This document shows, one piece after another, positions 1-8,587 of a stretch of 40,616 nucleotides of DNA. The position numbers and the translations under genes are program-made. The stretch comes from Colwellia sp. (lineage in GTDB: Bacteria > Pseudomonadota > Gammaproteobacteria > Enterobacterales > Alteromonadaceae): NCBI GenBank assembly GCA_016745015.1, contig JADGDH010000012.1, positions 1-40,616 of the forward strand. Reading direction: 5' to 3'. Within the stretch, counting starts at the first letter, position 1; every line of letters begins with the position of its first letter. The notes under the pieces were generated by a model, which was not told the origin of the DNA, searched no databases, and saw only the letters and a program-made list of their open reading frames with translations.

Positions 1-834
1 GCAGTTGTCGCAGTGCTTACTGCAACCATGGGTGACGCCGCTTTTTTATTACTAGCATCACGCCCCAGTACTGGATTATTTGTTATAGCTGTAGGTGTTG
101 TTATTGGCATAATATCAGGCATAGTTGTTGATTTAATACATGGCGATAAATTTATGCGCCCCAAGCAAACAGAAAATATAGCCATCAACGACAATAAAAA
201 ACAGCCAGATGATAAATTCACCTTTTATATTAAGTGGCAAGGAATAGTTTGGCAATGGCTTTTATTACCATCCGCTTTTATTGCTATTTTATTTTCATTT
301 CAAATTGATGTTGACCAAGTTTTTCGTTTACCCTCAGGTACTATCAGCATTATCGGTTCAATAATAATAATGGTAGTAATAACACTTTGGGCATGCTCAG
401 GTGAAGTAACTAACTACCAAACGATTGTGTCTGAAGACTCGAAAGTTAATACACGTAATTTATTTCAAAAAGTGGCTCAAGATACTAATTTTGTTGCCAG
501 CTGGGTTATTATAGCCTTCTTAATCTTTGAGTTATCAATGCACTTTTCAGGGTTGAATTTAGCCAAGATATTTGCCCAGTGGGGAAATTTAACGCCTTTA
601 GTTGCCATATCTATCGGCTTATTACCTGGTTGTGGCCCTCAAATTATCACGACTAGTTTGTACTTATCAGGTACAATTCCACTATCTGCCCAACTTGGTA
701 ATGCTATTAGCAACGACGGTGACGCATTGTTTCCTGCTATTGCTTTAGCACCTAAAATGGCACTCATTGCCACACTCTATTCAGCTATTCCTGCCATCAT
801 TGTTGCCTATAGTTATCTATATTTTTGTGAATAA
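1..834 (+). CDS. Putative heavy-metal/manganese exporter (ArsP_2-like), 3' part
   Basis: This is the C-terminal part of an integral membrane protein. The reading frame is open from base 1, so the true start lies beyond the left edge and the GTG at 13 is not a convincing start. About 278 residues are visible, with hydrophobic segments near the start, then about 75-95, 110-127, 160-180, 190-205 and at the C-terminus. A conserved-looking GLLPGCGPQI stretch followed by a small-residue helix and an NDGDALFPAIAL stretch resembles the 10-TM putative heavy-metal exporter family (ArsP_2), often annotated as putative manganese transporter. The family assignment is from memory of these motifs. A cytoplasmic or periplasmic loop rich in Lys, Asn and Asp separates the two membrane halves. 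It lies upstream of bacterioferritin genes, which fits a metal-homeostasis role, but the substrate is not shown by the sequence. Confidence 0.65.
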   Translation, partial: AVVAVLTATMGDAAFLLLASRPSTGLFVIAVGVVIGIISGIVVDLIHGDKFMRPKQTENIAINDNKKQPDDKFTFYIKWQGIVWQWLLLPSAFIAILFSFQIDVDQVFRLPSGTISIIGSIIIMVVITLWACSGEVTNYQTIVSEDSKVNTRNLFQKVAQDTNFVASWVIIAFLIFELSMHFSGLNLAKIFAQWGNLTPLVAISIGLLPGCGPQIITTSLYLSGTIPLSAQLGNAISNDGDALFPAIALAPKMALIATLYSAIPAIIVAYSYLYFCE

Positions 835-973
835 ACACAGAAAAAAATAAAAATAATTACCGTTAAAAACAGAGACTTATATTGTCATTTGTTGTAAACC
901 ACCTTGTTTTTTATTAAATAAACAACTATCCTTTAATAAGATTTTAGTAATAATATTACAGGTAGGGTGTAAA

Positions 974-1459
974 ATGAAAGGTAATATAAAAATAATCAAT
1001 AGTTTAAATGGCTTATTACACAATGAGTTAGCTGCAATCGATCAATATTTCACTCATTCTAGAATGTATCAAGATTGGGGCTTAGATAAGTTATTTGAAC
1101 AACTTGATCATGAAATGCAAGAGGAGATCACCCATGCCGACGCCTTAATAAAACGTATTTTATTCTTAGATGGTAAGCCTAATTTAACCAGTCGTCGCGA
1201 TTTAATTATTGGCGATAATCTTCCTTCAATGCTTAAAAATGACTTAATTCTTGAGATGGAAGTGCTAACCGCGCTAAAAGAGTCTATTCTTTTATGTGAG
1301 AATGAAAAAGATTATCAAACAAGAGAGATGCTATTAAAACTATTAACAGACACGGAAGAAGACCACATTTATTGGCTAGAAAAACAACTCGGCTTAATAG
1401 ATAAAATGGGGCTGCAAAACTATATTCAGTCACACATGGGTAATCACCTAGCTGGTTAA
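974..1459 (+). CDS. bfr: Bacterioferritin, ferroxidase-type subunit (no heme Met)
   Basis: A 161-residue bacterioferritin subunit for cytoplasmic iron storage in a 24-mer shell. Aligned by eye to Escherichia coli Bfr, the di-iron ferroxidase ligands are all present: E18, Y25, E51, H54, E94 and an ExxH pair at 128/131 (one residue later than in E. coli because of a one-residue insertion). The heme-ligating Met at position 52 is Ile here. This subunit should therefore oxidise iron but not supply the usual bis-Met heme ligand. The next gene shows the reverse pattern and starts 10 bases downstream, so the two are almost certainly co-transcribed and co-assembled. Two-type bacterioferritins of this kind are known in Neisseria, Pseudomonas and Magnetospirillum. 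Start ATG follows a GTAGGGTGTAAA leader. Confidence 0.93.
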   Translation: MKGNIKIINSLNGLLHNELAAIDQYFTHSRMYQDWGLDKLFEQLDHEMQEEITHADALIKRILFLDGKPNLTSRRDLIIGDNLPSMLKNDLILEMEVLTALKESILLCENEKDYQTREMLLKLLTDTEEDHIYWLEKQLGLIDKMGLQNYIQSHMGNHLAG

Positions 1460-1469
1460 GGAGAGTTTT

Positions 1470-1943
1470 ATGCAAGGTAATAAAGACATTCTCATTCTAC
1501 TTAATAAAGCCTTAGCCATTGAGTTGATTGCCATTAATCAATATTTTTTACATGCACGTATGTATAAAAACTGGGGATTAGAAGGTTTAAATAAAGCAGA
1601 CTATAAAATATCAATTTTAAAAATGAAACAAGCCGATGATTTAATTGAACGAATTTTATTTTTAGAAGGTTTACCTAATTTGCAAGATTTAGGTCGTCTT
1701 CATATAGGTGAAAATACTGAAGAGATGTTGCAGTCTAATGCTAATCTAGAATATGAGTCGCATAAAATATTAAAAGCTTTAATTGAAAAAAGCGAGCAAG
1801 AACAAGATTATATTAGTAGAGATTTAGCCCAAAAATTACTCGGCAATGTTGAAGAGCAAATAGACTGGATTGATGATCAACAATATTTCATACAAAATGC
1901 TGGTATTGAGAACTATATACAATCTAAAACTTACTCACTGTAG
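1470..1943 (+). CDS. bfr: Bacterioferritin, heme-type subunit (ferroxidase site lost)
   Basis: A 157-residue bacterioferritin subunit, translated from an AAGGAGAG ribosome binding site just after the preceding bfr gene. The heme ligand Met52 is present, inside KMKQAD where E. coli has EMKHAD. The ferroxidase centre is broken: E51 is Lys, H54 is Gln, E127 is Val and H130 is Gln, leaving only E18 and E94. By inference it contributes the heme site, used in electron transfer and iron release, while its partner subunit performs iron oxidation. The Bfd ferredoxin encoded just downstream on the other strand is the known electron donor to Bfr heme. The rest of the helix pattern and length match the family. 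Confidence 0.93.
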   Translation: MQGNKDILILLNKALAIELIAINQYFLHARMYKNWGLEGLNKADYKISILKMKQADDLIERILFLEGLPNLQDLGRLHIGENTEEMLQSNANLEYESHKILKALIEKSEQEQDYISRDLAQKLLGNVEEQIDWIDDQQYFIQNAGIENYIQSKTYSL

Positions 1944-1976
1944 CAACACTGTTGTTTAGCAGTAAAAATCTAAGCT

Positions 1977-2171
1977 TTACGCAACCGCTGGTTGAGCTTC
2001 TGCAATTTGCAGAAGCTTTCTATTCAAGACCTTCTTTGCACATTGGCAACATTTTCCGCATTGAGAGCCAACGCTAAGTTCACTCTTTAATTGCTTCATG
2101 CTTTCTAAACCATCATCTATCGCTGATTCTATTTGAGTATCTGTAATACCGTGACAAAGACAAATATACAT
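1977..2171 (-). CDS. bfd: Bacterioferritin-associated ferredoxin Bfd
   Basis: A 64-residue [2Fe-2S] protein that reduces bacterioferritin heme to release stored iron. Starting at the MYICLCHG methionine gives exactly the length of E. coli Bfd; the open frame extends 22 codons further upstream but that extension is hydrophobic and unlike the family, so 2171 is chosen as start. The four cluster cysteines are C4, C6, C38 and C41 (CxC...CGKC), with the conserved VGSQCGKC region. There is one extra CxxC-like cysteine pair (C42, C44) next to the cluster ligands. The C-terminal tail is Ala- and Pro-rich. It is convergent with the two bfr genes, with about 33 bases between the stops, a compact iron-storage and release module. 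Confidence 0.9.
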   Translation of the reverse strand: MYICLCHGITDTQIESAIDDGLESMKQLKSELSVGSQCGKCCQCAKKVLNRKLLQIAEAQPAVA

Positions 2172-2291
2172 AAAATAAATTACTTTTGAATAACTTAATA
2201 ATACGCAAACAATAACAGAAATACGAATAACTATCAATTAGATTTATGGTAGTAGAACTGATTTATTGTTTACTTCATATTGCATCCACTA

Positions 2292-3830
2292 CTAAATACT
2301 ACTTCTACCTTTACGAATATATTGCAAGACTCCCGTTATTGTTATAATTAACAGTGACAAGGAAACTGCCAATAATAAAAGTAAATAGAATGAGCCAATA
2401 TAATTTTGAAAAATACGCAGATTATGTAGTTCAAAGAAAAAATTCCATAACGCCATTCTGGCCTCACTATTAATGCTATCAGGCATTGTTGAGAAAACTT
2501 TTGATTGATCAAAAAGCTTTCCTTTAAAGAAATCAAAAACAACTAAGCCAGATTCATTTTGACAAGCTGCAACAGGTAAAATACCTTTTGTTTCTTCGGG
2601 TAAAACAATGGCCTCGTATCTATCATGTTCTTCTTGCCATACAAATAAGCCACTAAATGAGCCTACTAAAATATTACCGTCTGTTTGTTGCTGAAATATA
2701 GTTGCTCCCATACCATGTACTGGCACAGAGAATTTAATTTGTTCAAACCTAGCTGTATTTAAATTACCTGAGAAAACGCCATCATCAGTTAAGAGTACTA
2801 ATTTATTTTCAATGAATGCGGCTTTAGTTATTTTGTAGGGAATATTGTTCGTAGCATGACTTGCGTAGACGTCAATGGGTGAATTACCTGCAACAATCAA
2901 CAAAAGCCCCGGTGGTCTCATAACGGCTGCTGTAGCAGCACTAATAATAAGCAAAGGTGCTAATATAAATCCCCAACTATTATGATTTTTTGCTAACCAG
3001 CGAAAAGCTCTACCTCCTTTTATTTGTTGCCTTTTTGAAAGTAATTTTTTACGAACAATTTTAGGGAACAACCAATAATATAAACCGCTTAAACAAAAAT
3101 AAATTAATGATAGCGCAACAAAATCCATTAATAATATGCCTGTAATCCCTAAGAGTTCACCACTATGCAAAGCAAAAATAAAGCGAAAAAAAGGTACCGC
3201 TTGTGAAGATTTTTCCAAAGTAACAACAAGCTCTGTTACTTTGTTAAATGCATTATCAGTTACATTGTTGTTTGCTGTTACCTCAATGGTAAATATATGA
3301 TGATTAGCTATCGCAATAATAGTGTCTGAGTGGTCATTTTTAACAATCGAGACAATACGTTTATCACGCGTTTGTACATAATAGTGCCACTGCTGCGTTT
3401 CGGCTTGGTAGCGGTATAAACCATCACGGCTACCCACAAAAAGTTGTTTAGTGTTCTTATCGTAATAGAGGCTATAAATAAAATTCTGCCAATTATTTAT
3501 TGCTAGGGGATTATCAATCTGTTGATATGAACCATCAATAAAATAACCTAAACCATTTTTACCCGCAGCGTATATTCCTCCTCTTTCATCTTTGGCTAAG
3601 GTTTGTATTACGCCTCTATTCCACTGCTTAAAATGATAATTTTCAGGTAGGCTGCTAATAGGTAGAGAAATATTTTTAATAATATTTGGATGATTTAACC
3701 CCATACCACTAAGAGCAATAAAAAGAAATATAGGTAAAAAAATAAGACTTAATATTTTATGGAGTTTACTTGCTAACTTGCTTTTTAGTTTGTTTTTTTT
3801 AATTTTCTTTGATTCGATTGTTTTTTTCAT
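2292..3830 (-). CDS. PepSY-associated TM protein with propeller-like periplasmic repeats
   Basis: A 512-residue inner-membrane protein. A very basic N-terminus (first 24 residues) precedes a membrane helix at about 26-45, with further helices at about 232-255, 285-305 and 478-500. This layout, with the LHKILSLIFLPIFLFIALSGMGLN start, fits the PepSY_TM family, some members of which are ferric-siderophore reductases or accessory proteins of iron uptake. The two large non-membrane segments (about 50-225 and 310-470) contain repeats of the form aGGiYAAGKNGLGYF, QLFVGSRDGLYRY and NILVGSFSGLFVW, which resemble propeller blades as in regulator-propeller sensors. It lies 97 bases downstream of a TonB-dependent receptor on the same strand, though a hairpin with a T-run lies between. 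A role in processing the ligand imported by that receptor is inferred. Confidence 0.7.
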   Translation of the reverse strand: MKKTIESKKIKKNKLKSKLASKLHKILSLIFLPIFLFIALSGMGLNHPNIIKNISLPISSLPENYHFKQWNRGVIQTLAKDERGGIYAAGKNGLGYFIDGSYQQIDNPLAINNWQNFIYSLYYDKNTKQLFVGSRDGLYRYQAETQQWHYYVQTRDKRIVSIVKNDHSDTIIAIANHHIFTIEVTANNNVTDNAFNKVTELVVTLEKSSQAVPFFRFIFALHSGELLGITGILLMDFVALSLIYFCLSGLYYWLFPKIVRKKLLSKRQQIKGGRAFRWLAKNHNSWGFILAPLLIISAATAAVMRPPGLLLIVAGNSPIDVYASHATNNIPYKITKAAFIENKLVLLTDDGVFSGNLNTARFEQIKFSVPVHGMGATIFQQQTDGNILVGSFSGLFVWQEEHDRYEAIVLPEETKGILPVAACQNESGLVVFDFFKGKLFDQSKVFSTMPDSINSEARMALWNFFFELHNLRIFQNYIGSFYLLLLLAVSLSLLIITITGVLQYIRKGRSSI

Positions 3831-3857
3831 TATTAATTTTTGATAAACAAGTTGTTA

Positions 3858-3897
3858 TAAAAGAAAAATGCCGCTAGATAAAATTTACCTGCGGCAT
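3858..3897 (-). terminator. Hairpin with T-run between receptor and PepSY gene
   Basis: Read on the minus strand, ATGCCGC (3897-3891) pairs with GCGGCAT (3874-3868) around a 16-base loop and is followed by TTTTTCTTTT. This is an intrinsic-terminator shape just after the receptor stop codon and before the PepSY gene. It may end the receptor transcript or reduce readthrough into the downstream gene. Confidence 0.6.
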
Positions 3898-3927
3898 AAA
3901 ATAGAATTAAACATTAAAAAATATTAA

Positions 3928-6021
3928 TTAAAATTCAACAGAAAACTTAGCTTGGAAACTACGCCCTACAGCTAAAAGAGTTGCAGAAGCTGGCCGGTAA
4001 GCTTTATCTGTTAAATTAACCGCTTCAAAACTCAGCATCATCATATCGTCTTTACCAAAACGACTGCCAAAAGCTAAGTTAAAGGTACCCCAGCCAGCAT
4101 AATGTTCATTATCTTCACTTTCGGCTCTTTGATAGTCTGCATCGCTTGCTGCACGTAAATAAGCATCAAGCCAATAATTGCCCAAATAAGTACTTTCAGC
4201 AAAATATTTTGCCCCTACCTTTCCGTATAATGAAGGTAAACCTGTTTTATCTGTTTTATAGCCATCAACCGTTTGTTCACGTTTAGATACAGTAAAAGAA
4301 GTGTACAAACTCACTTGTTCAAAATCGACAGAAGCATCAAGTTCAATACCCTGACTGGTTGCCTTGTCAGCGTTAATATAAATATCATCTCGTTGTTGAT
4401 TAACACATTCATATTGAGTACCTGCGCAGGCAATTGTTGTTAGGTAATCATCTGCATCGGTATAAAATGCGGTAGCATCAACCACTACATTACCATCACG
4501 AAAGCGATAACCTAGTTCATAGTTAATAGACGTTTCTGCGGTTAATTCAGCGTTAGGATTAATATAAGTTCCCGCCGCTGTAGCGCCCATAGCAATTTGT
4601 AATAAGGTAGGATAGCCATAACCTTGTGAAACCAAAGCGCGAATATTTTGATCTTCAGTAATCGCATAATTTGTCGCAAATGATGCCACTAATTCAGTGT
4701 CACTGTTATCGCTTTTAGGTAAACCACGGGTTGAAGAAATAAGTTTAGAGTCGACCCAATAATGACGCGCTCCTAACGTTACCAACCAATCTTTAGTAAT
4801 ATCCCATTCATCTTGAACGTACACCGCAGAAGTGGTTAATGAAGCATTTTCAATATTAGTTTTATCTGTTTCAATGACTCTAGGCGGCATTGGTCCAGGC
4901 ATGTACATGGTCATTTCTGTTTGGTTTCGTGTGTTTTTATTAACTTCATCTTTAGCATATTGCAACCCTGCAATTAAGTAATGTGCATCAGATAAAGTAA
5001 AATCAAATTGTCCATTAACGCCTGTTGTTTCTAACTCTTCCGTTATATGAGTATCAATTACCATATTTGCGCTCATGGGCGGCTGCATAGGTAATGCCAT
5101 TTTCATATGTTGAACAAATTGTCTATCAATTTTTTGCTTATAAGCATCTATTTTTATCTTACTTAAGGTTTCAGATAATTCTTCTGCTTTGTAAAAAACA
5201 CCAAGCTTTTCTCTATCACGCTGCGGCATGTCTAATTTAAAATCAGGTATGCCTGTCGCAATTTCAGAGGCTAAATTGTATTGATCATAGGTTAAACCTA
5301 TAGTGTGGTTACTTATGTTATAGGCACCATAAGCCATAATACTATCATTATTAAAAGCGCTATTATCAATTTCACCTTCAGGCGTATCTCTATTATCATG
5401 ATCGTTATCTGAAGCTGATAATCTGTAGTCAAAATCACCTAATGCACCAAATATTGAAGCGTTATATTGCGTTCCTTGTGTTGCGCTGTCATAACTTGCG
5501 CTCATACTGGCTTGAAGCGCTTTATCTCCACCTTTCTTGGTAATAAAGTTAACAACACCACCTAATGCTTTTTGACCATAAAGAACAGAGCCAGTACCAC
5601 GAACAACCTCTATACGTTCAACCATTGCAGGGTCAAGTAACAAAGGAGCACCATAACTTGAATGGTCGGTAACTTCTTGGCCATCAATTAAAATGGCCAC
5701 TCGACGCGAGGCTTCACCACGAATTTTAATTCGTTTCATACCAGCTGTTGCGGCATCTGTTATTTCTAAGCCCGGCACATCGCGTAATAAGTCAGCTAAA
5801 CTATCTGCTGAGCTTACGGCTATTTGCTCAGATGAAATGACAGAAGAAGATAATGGGCTATCCATTAAGCGACGTTCAGTTCTTGTTGCTGTAACGGTTA
5901 TAACTTCTAAATCAACACTTTTGTCTGATTCACCTGAAGGTATTTCATCAGCTATTGACGAAAAACTTAAAGCTGAAGTTATAGCAAATGCAATAATAGA
6001 TTTTTTAGGAGTGTAGCTCAC
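3928..6021 (-). CDS. TonB-dependent outer-membrane receptor (iron/heme type)
   Basis: A 697-residue outer-membrane receptor. A signal peptide ends near residue 24 (SFSSIA/DE), a TonB-box-like DLEVITVTATR follows, then a plug domain (about 50-160, with IRGEASRRVAILIDGQE and VEVVRGTGSVLYG-type motifs) and a 22-strand barrel ending in the usual aromatic residue (KFSVEF). Near 487-493 an NPNAEL sequence followed by an AETS motif, with QGYGYPTLLQI just before, recalls the NPNL/FRAP region of heme receptors, but the match is loose. Two extracellular-loop stretches are strikingly Met- and Pro-rich (about 305-320 and 368-380). A good Fur box lies 22 bases upstream of the start, so iron-regulated expression is expected. 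The ligand could be a siderophore, heme or another metal complex. Confidence 0.88.
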   Translation of the reverse strand: MSYTPKKSIIAFAITSALSFSSIADEIPSGESDKSVDLEVITVTATRTERRLMDSPLSSSVISSEQIAVSSADSLADLLRDVPGLEITDAATAGMKRIKIRGEASRRVAILIDGQEVTDHSSYGAPLLLDPAMVERIEVVRGTGSVLYGQKALGGVVNFITKKGGDKALQASMSASYDSATQGTQYNASIFGALGDFDYRLSASDNDHDNRDTPEGEIDNSAFNNDSIMAYGAYNISNHTIGLTYDQYNLASEIATGIPDFKLDMPQRDREKLGVFYKAEELSETLSKIKIDAYKQKIDRQFVQHMKMALPMQPPMSANMVIDTHITEELETTGVNGQFDFTLSDAHYLIAGLQYAKDEVNKNTRNQTEMTMYMPGPMPPRVIETDKTNIENASLTTSAVYVQDEWDITKDWLVTLGARHYWVDSKLISSTRGLPKSDNSDTELVASFATNYAITEDQNIRALVSQGYGYPTLLQIAMGATAAGTYINPNAELTAETSINYELGYRFRDGNVVVDATAFYTDADDYLTTIACAGTQYECVNQQRDDIYINADKATSQGIELDASVDFEQVSLYTSFTVSKREQTVDGYKTDKTGLPSLYGKVGAKYFAESTYLGNYWLDAYLRAASDADYQRAESEDNEHYAGWGTFNLAFGSRFGKDDMMMLSFEAVNLTDKAYRPASATLLAVGRSFQAKFSVEF

Positions 6022-6042
6022 TTTTTATCCTTGAAACTAAAT

Positions 6043-6061
6043 GTTAATAATTCTCATTATC
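6043..6061. promoter_or_regulatory. Fur box upstream of TonB receptor
   Basis: Read on the minus strand, GATAATGAGAATTATTAAC matches the 19-base Fur consensus GATAATGATAATCATTATC at 16 of 19 positions. It lies 22 bases upstream of the ATG of the receptor ending at 3928, a position where repressor would block transcription or early elongation. Confidence 0.8.
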
Positions 6062-6243
6062 ACACAAAAATAGCAAAAAGTTACCTTAAAATACAAATTA
6101 AATAGGAATGATTTTTATTTACATGCGTTAGATCAAATTTTATCTCTATTCTTTCTATATTCTTTTACTTAATTCGATGAGCATTTAGCTACGTTAGCGT
6201 GAGAAATAAAGTTCACTTTAAATATTTAATTAAATAACTCAAT

Positions 6244-6275
6244 AAAAAGCAGCTCACTTTCATGAACTGCTTTTT
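6244..6275 (-). terminator. Intrinsic terminator after heme receptor
   Basis: AAAAAGCAG (6244-6252) pairs with CTGCTTTTT (6267-6275) around a 14-base loop, giving a hairpin with a T-run on either strand. It lies just after the stop of the receptor gene that ends at 6292, so it most likely terminates that transcript. Confidence 0.7.
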
Positions 6276-6291
6276 ATAGACATATAAATAA

Positions 6292-8484
6292 TTAAAATGA
6301 ATATTTAAGTATTGCGGCAAACTCTCTGCCTGACTCAGTTGAAAAATCTAAAGAGGAATCTTCTGCATGCCCCGCAACATTACTATATTGTGCATACTCT
6401 TTATCAAGTATATTTGTCACAGAAAAATTAATTTTCAAATCATCAGTGATATCCATATTAACTAACCAGTCAACACTGCCGTAGCCTGAAATTTCTGCAT
6501 TACCATCGTTAACTTTATCCATTTTATCAGCCCAGTTGACTATTAGCTCGGTTGACCAGCGTTCGCTCTCATAATTTACGCCAATATTTCCCGATAATGG
6601 ATTGATACTTTGAATGTACTCCCCTGTTTCATCATCAGTACCGTCTTGATAAGCAGCATTAACATAAACACTCATATTATCGCCAACTAAATATTCTAAA
6701 CCTAACTCTGCACCTTTTATGGTCACTGCATCAATATTTTTATATTGAAATAAGTTCACGTCACTTTCTTGGCCCGTGTATGGGCTGATATATTTTTCTG
6801 TACCAACAAATGCTGTTTCTAGAAAATTATCATATTGAGAATAAAAGATTGCTGCATTATAGATTAAATTACCTTGATGACCTCTCAAGCCAAACTCAAT
6901 ACTGTCACTTTCTTCTGGTGCTAAGTCATCATCAGCAGGAAGAATTTTATAACCGTACAAAGAATTATCATGATCAATATAAGCTAAATCATAAGCTGGC
7001 ACCTTAAAACCTTGTCCATATTGAGCAAAAATAACAGCCATATCATTAAACTTATAAAGCATACCCAAGTTAAGTGACACTTGACTTTCATCATAACTTT
7101 TATACGCAGAGCCATCTTCTTTAGTTACGCCCTTAGGATCCATTTCATAGGTATCAAAACGTGCGCCAGGGGTAACTAATAATTTACCTTCAAGTAAACT
7201 AATTTCATCATTGATAAATGCGCCAGCACGAAATACTTCTGTTTCAGGGAATTTGTCTGTTGATTTTGGGTAACCTCTTTTTGGCGTGCCTTCAACTGAA
7301 TACAATTTATCTACGGTGCGTGTTGAAGTAGATTTTTCAATATCTAAACCATAACCTATTGTATGTATATCATTCAGTTTAATACTAGCATTTGATAATA
7401 GCCCAATAGTGTCTTGTTCATAAATAGCAGTTTTCCACATATCTCTTAGTTCAACTAATGGAAAACCAAAGTTTGCATCAATGTCTATTTGAGCATACTC
7501 AACATCTTTTTGCTCTGTACTGTTACTATAAACAGAAACATTAGCAATATCATAAAACGCTGTACCGCTTTCATTATGGTATTGTAATTGAAAAGATTGA
7601 TTATCTTTTTCGCCTGAGCTATTTTCTTTTTGAATATCATAGCCAGGTAAATTGCGGAAAAATGACAGTAAACCATTGGCGACCAAACCATCAACATCTT
7701 GCTGCCAAACATCAGCAATAAAGCTTAAATAATCATCATTGTTGATATTAAATTTACTTTTAAAAAGTACACTAGTTGATGCTATATCCAGTGCAGGTTT
7801 AGTGTTGTAATAGTTTTGCTGCTCTTCACCATCACGCACATTTATATTTAATAAATGTTCAAAACTTCCCGTTTCCAAGGCTAGCGTAGCGCCTATATTA
7901 CCTTGCTTGCCATCACTGTTATAACCAAGTTTCACATTCCCTGCAAAGCTTTCACCATCACTTAAGAAGTCGCTGGCATCTTTAGTGGTAAATACTACAA
8001 TCCCCGCTAACGCGTCTGAACCATAAAGTGATGATGCAGCACCTTTAGCCACTTCTACTTGCTTTAACGTGTCTGTTTCAATAAAACCCCGACCAACAAT
8101 ATCATTCAAGCCATTAGCACCATAACCTTCATTCATACGCATGCCATCTTTGATCATTAATACACGATCGCCCCCCATGCCACGCACTGTAAAGTTTTGT
8201 GCTCCACCTACCGAGCCACTTACCTGCACACTTGGATCATATTTGAATAGTTGGCTCATATCGCTAACAACATGATTTTCTAAGTCTTCAGCTGTAACAA
8301 CTGAAATGCTACCAGCAACATCTTTTAGTTGCTTCTCTGTACGTGATGCGCTAATAACAATAGTTTCTAGATCTTCAACATTATCCTCTTCCGCATAAGC
8401 ATTTGGCAGCGCAATAAATGATGCTGCAATAGCGAGCGCTAATGCAGATTTTTTTATAGCTTTAATATTATCAATTGTTTTCAT
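6292..8484 (-). CDS. TonB-dependent heme/hemoglobin receptor (HmuR-like)
   Basis: A 730-residue outer-membrane receptor of the hemoglobin/transferrin/lactoferrin-type TonB family. It has a signal peptide (cleavage near ALPNAYA/EE), a TonB box in DLETIVISASR, and a plug with the family's FTVRGMGGDRVLMIKDGMRMNEGYGANG and VEVAKGAASSLYGSDALAG features. In the barrel, FKVPAYDLAY (about 492-501) sits where heme receptors carry the FRAP box, followed by DDDLAPEESDSIEFGLRG in place of NPNL-PE. It ends with Phe (ILKYSF). It is transcribed divergently from the channel/DUF2149/CobN-like/FbpABC run, with a Fur-like box between them. By inference it brings heme into the periplasm for that system. The exact source (free heme or hemoglobin) cannot be read from sequence. 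Confidence 0.88.
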   Translation of the reverse strand: MKTIDNIKAIKKSALALAIAASFIALPNAYAEEDNVEDLETIVISASRTEKQLKDVAGSISVVTAEDLENHVVSDMSQLFKYDPSVQVSGSVGGAQNFTVRGMGGDRVLMIKDGMRMNEGYGANGLNDIVGRGFIETDTLKQVEVAKGAASSLYGSDALAGIVVFTTKDASDFLSDGESFAGNVKLGYNSDGKQGNIGATLALETGSFEHLLNINVRDGEEQQNYYNTKPALDIASTSVLFKSKFNINNDDYLSFIADVWQQDVDGLVANGLLSFFRNLPGYDIQKENSSGEKDNQSFQLQYHNESGTAFYDIANVSVYSNSTEQKDVEYAQIDIDANFGFPLVELRDMWKTAIYEQDTIGLLSNASIKLNDIHTIGYGLDIEKSTSTRTVDKLYSVEGTPKRGYPKSTDKFPETEVFRAGAFINDEISLLEGKLLVTPGARFDTYEMDPKGVTKEDGSAYKSYDESQVSLNLGMLYKFNDMAVIFAQYGQGFKVPAYDLAYIDHDNSLYGYKILPADDDLAPEESDSIEFGLRGHQGNLIYNAAIFYSQYDNFLETAFVGTEKYISPYTGQESDVNLFQYKNIDAVTIKGAELGLEYLVGDNMSVYVNAAYQDGTDDETGEYIQSINPLSGNIGVNYESERWSTELIVNWADKMDKVNDGNAEISGYGSVDWLVNMDITDDLKINFSVTNILDKEYAQYSNVAGHAEDSSLDFSTESGREFAAILKYSF

Positions 8485-8539
8485 GTTTTATATTCCTGTT
8501 AATTTTTATGAAAGTTAACAACAGCCAAACAGGACATTT

Positions 8540-8569
8540 CTGACCGAAGTTATTTAATGGTCGTATAAT
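8540..8569 (+). promoter_or_regulatory. Candidate promoter for the channel-CobN-Fbp operon
   Basis: A perfect TATAAT (8564-8569) is preceded at 18 bases by CTGACC (8540-8545; 4 of 6 with TTGACA). The predicted start of transcription falls just before the Fur-like box at 8588-8606. The leader to the first gene would be about 145 bases. Confidence 0.4.
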
Positions 8570-8587
8570 ACAGATCTAAACAGGATT

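Noticed and set aside
841-860. Fur-like site upstream of the bfr genes
   Set aside because: About 13/19, but nearly all matches come from A-runs, and the core dyad is absent.
2171-2237. 22-codon N-terminal extension of Bfd
   Set aside because: The extension is hydrophobic and unlike the family; the inner ATG gives exactly the family length.
2172-2291. Fur-like site upstream of bfd
   Set aside because: The best alignment gave only about 10 of 19 matches, no better than expected in AT-rich DNA.
5693-6016. 107-codon frame opposite the receptor gene
   Set aside because: Antisense shadow of the receptor's signal and plug region, with no independent features.
6183-6232. Similarity to 32048-32096 (GAAATAAAGT-type stretch)
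   Set aside because: About 75 percent over some 35 AT-rich bases with gaps; could be chance, so not called a repeat family.
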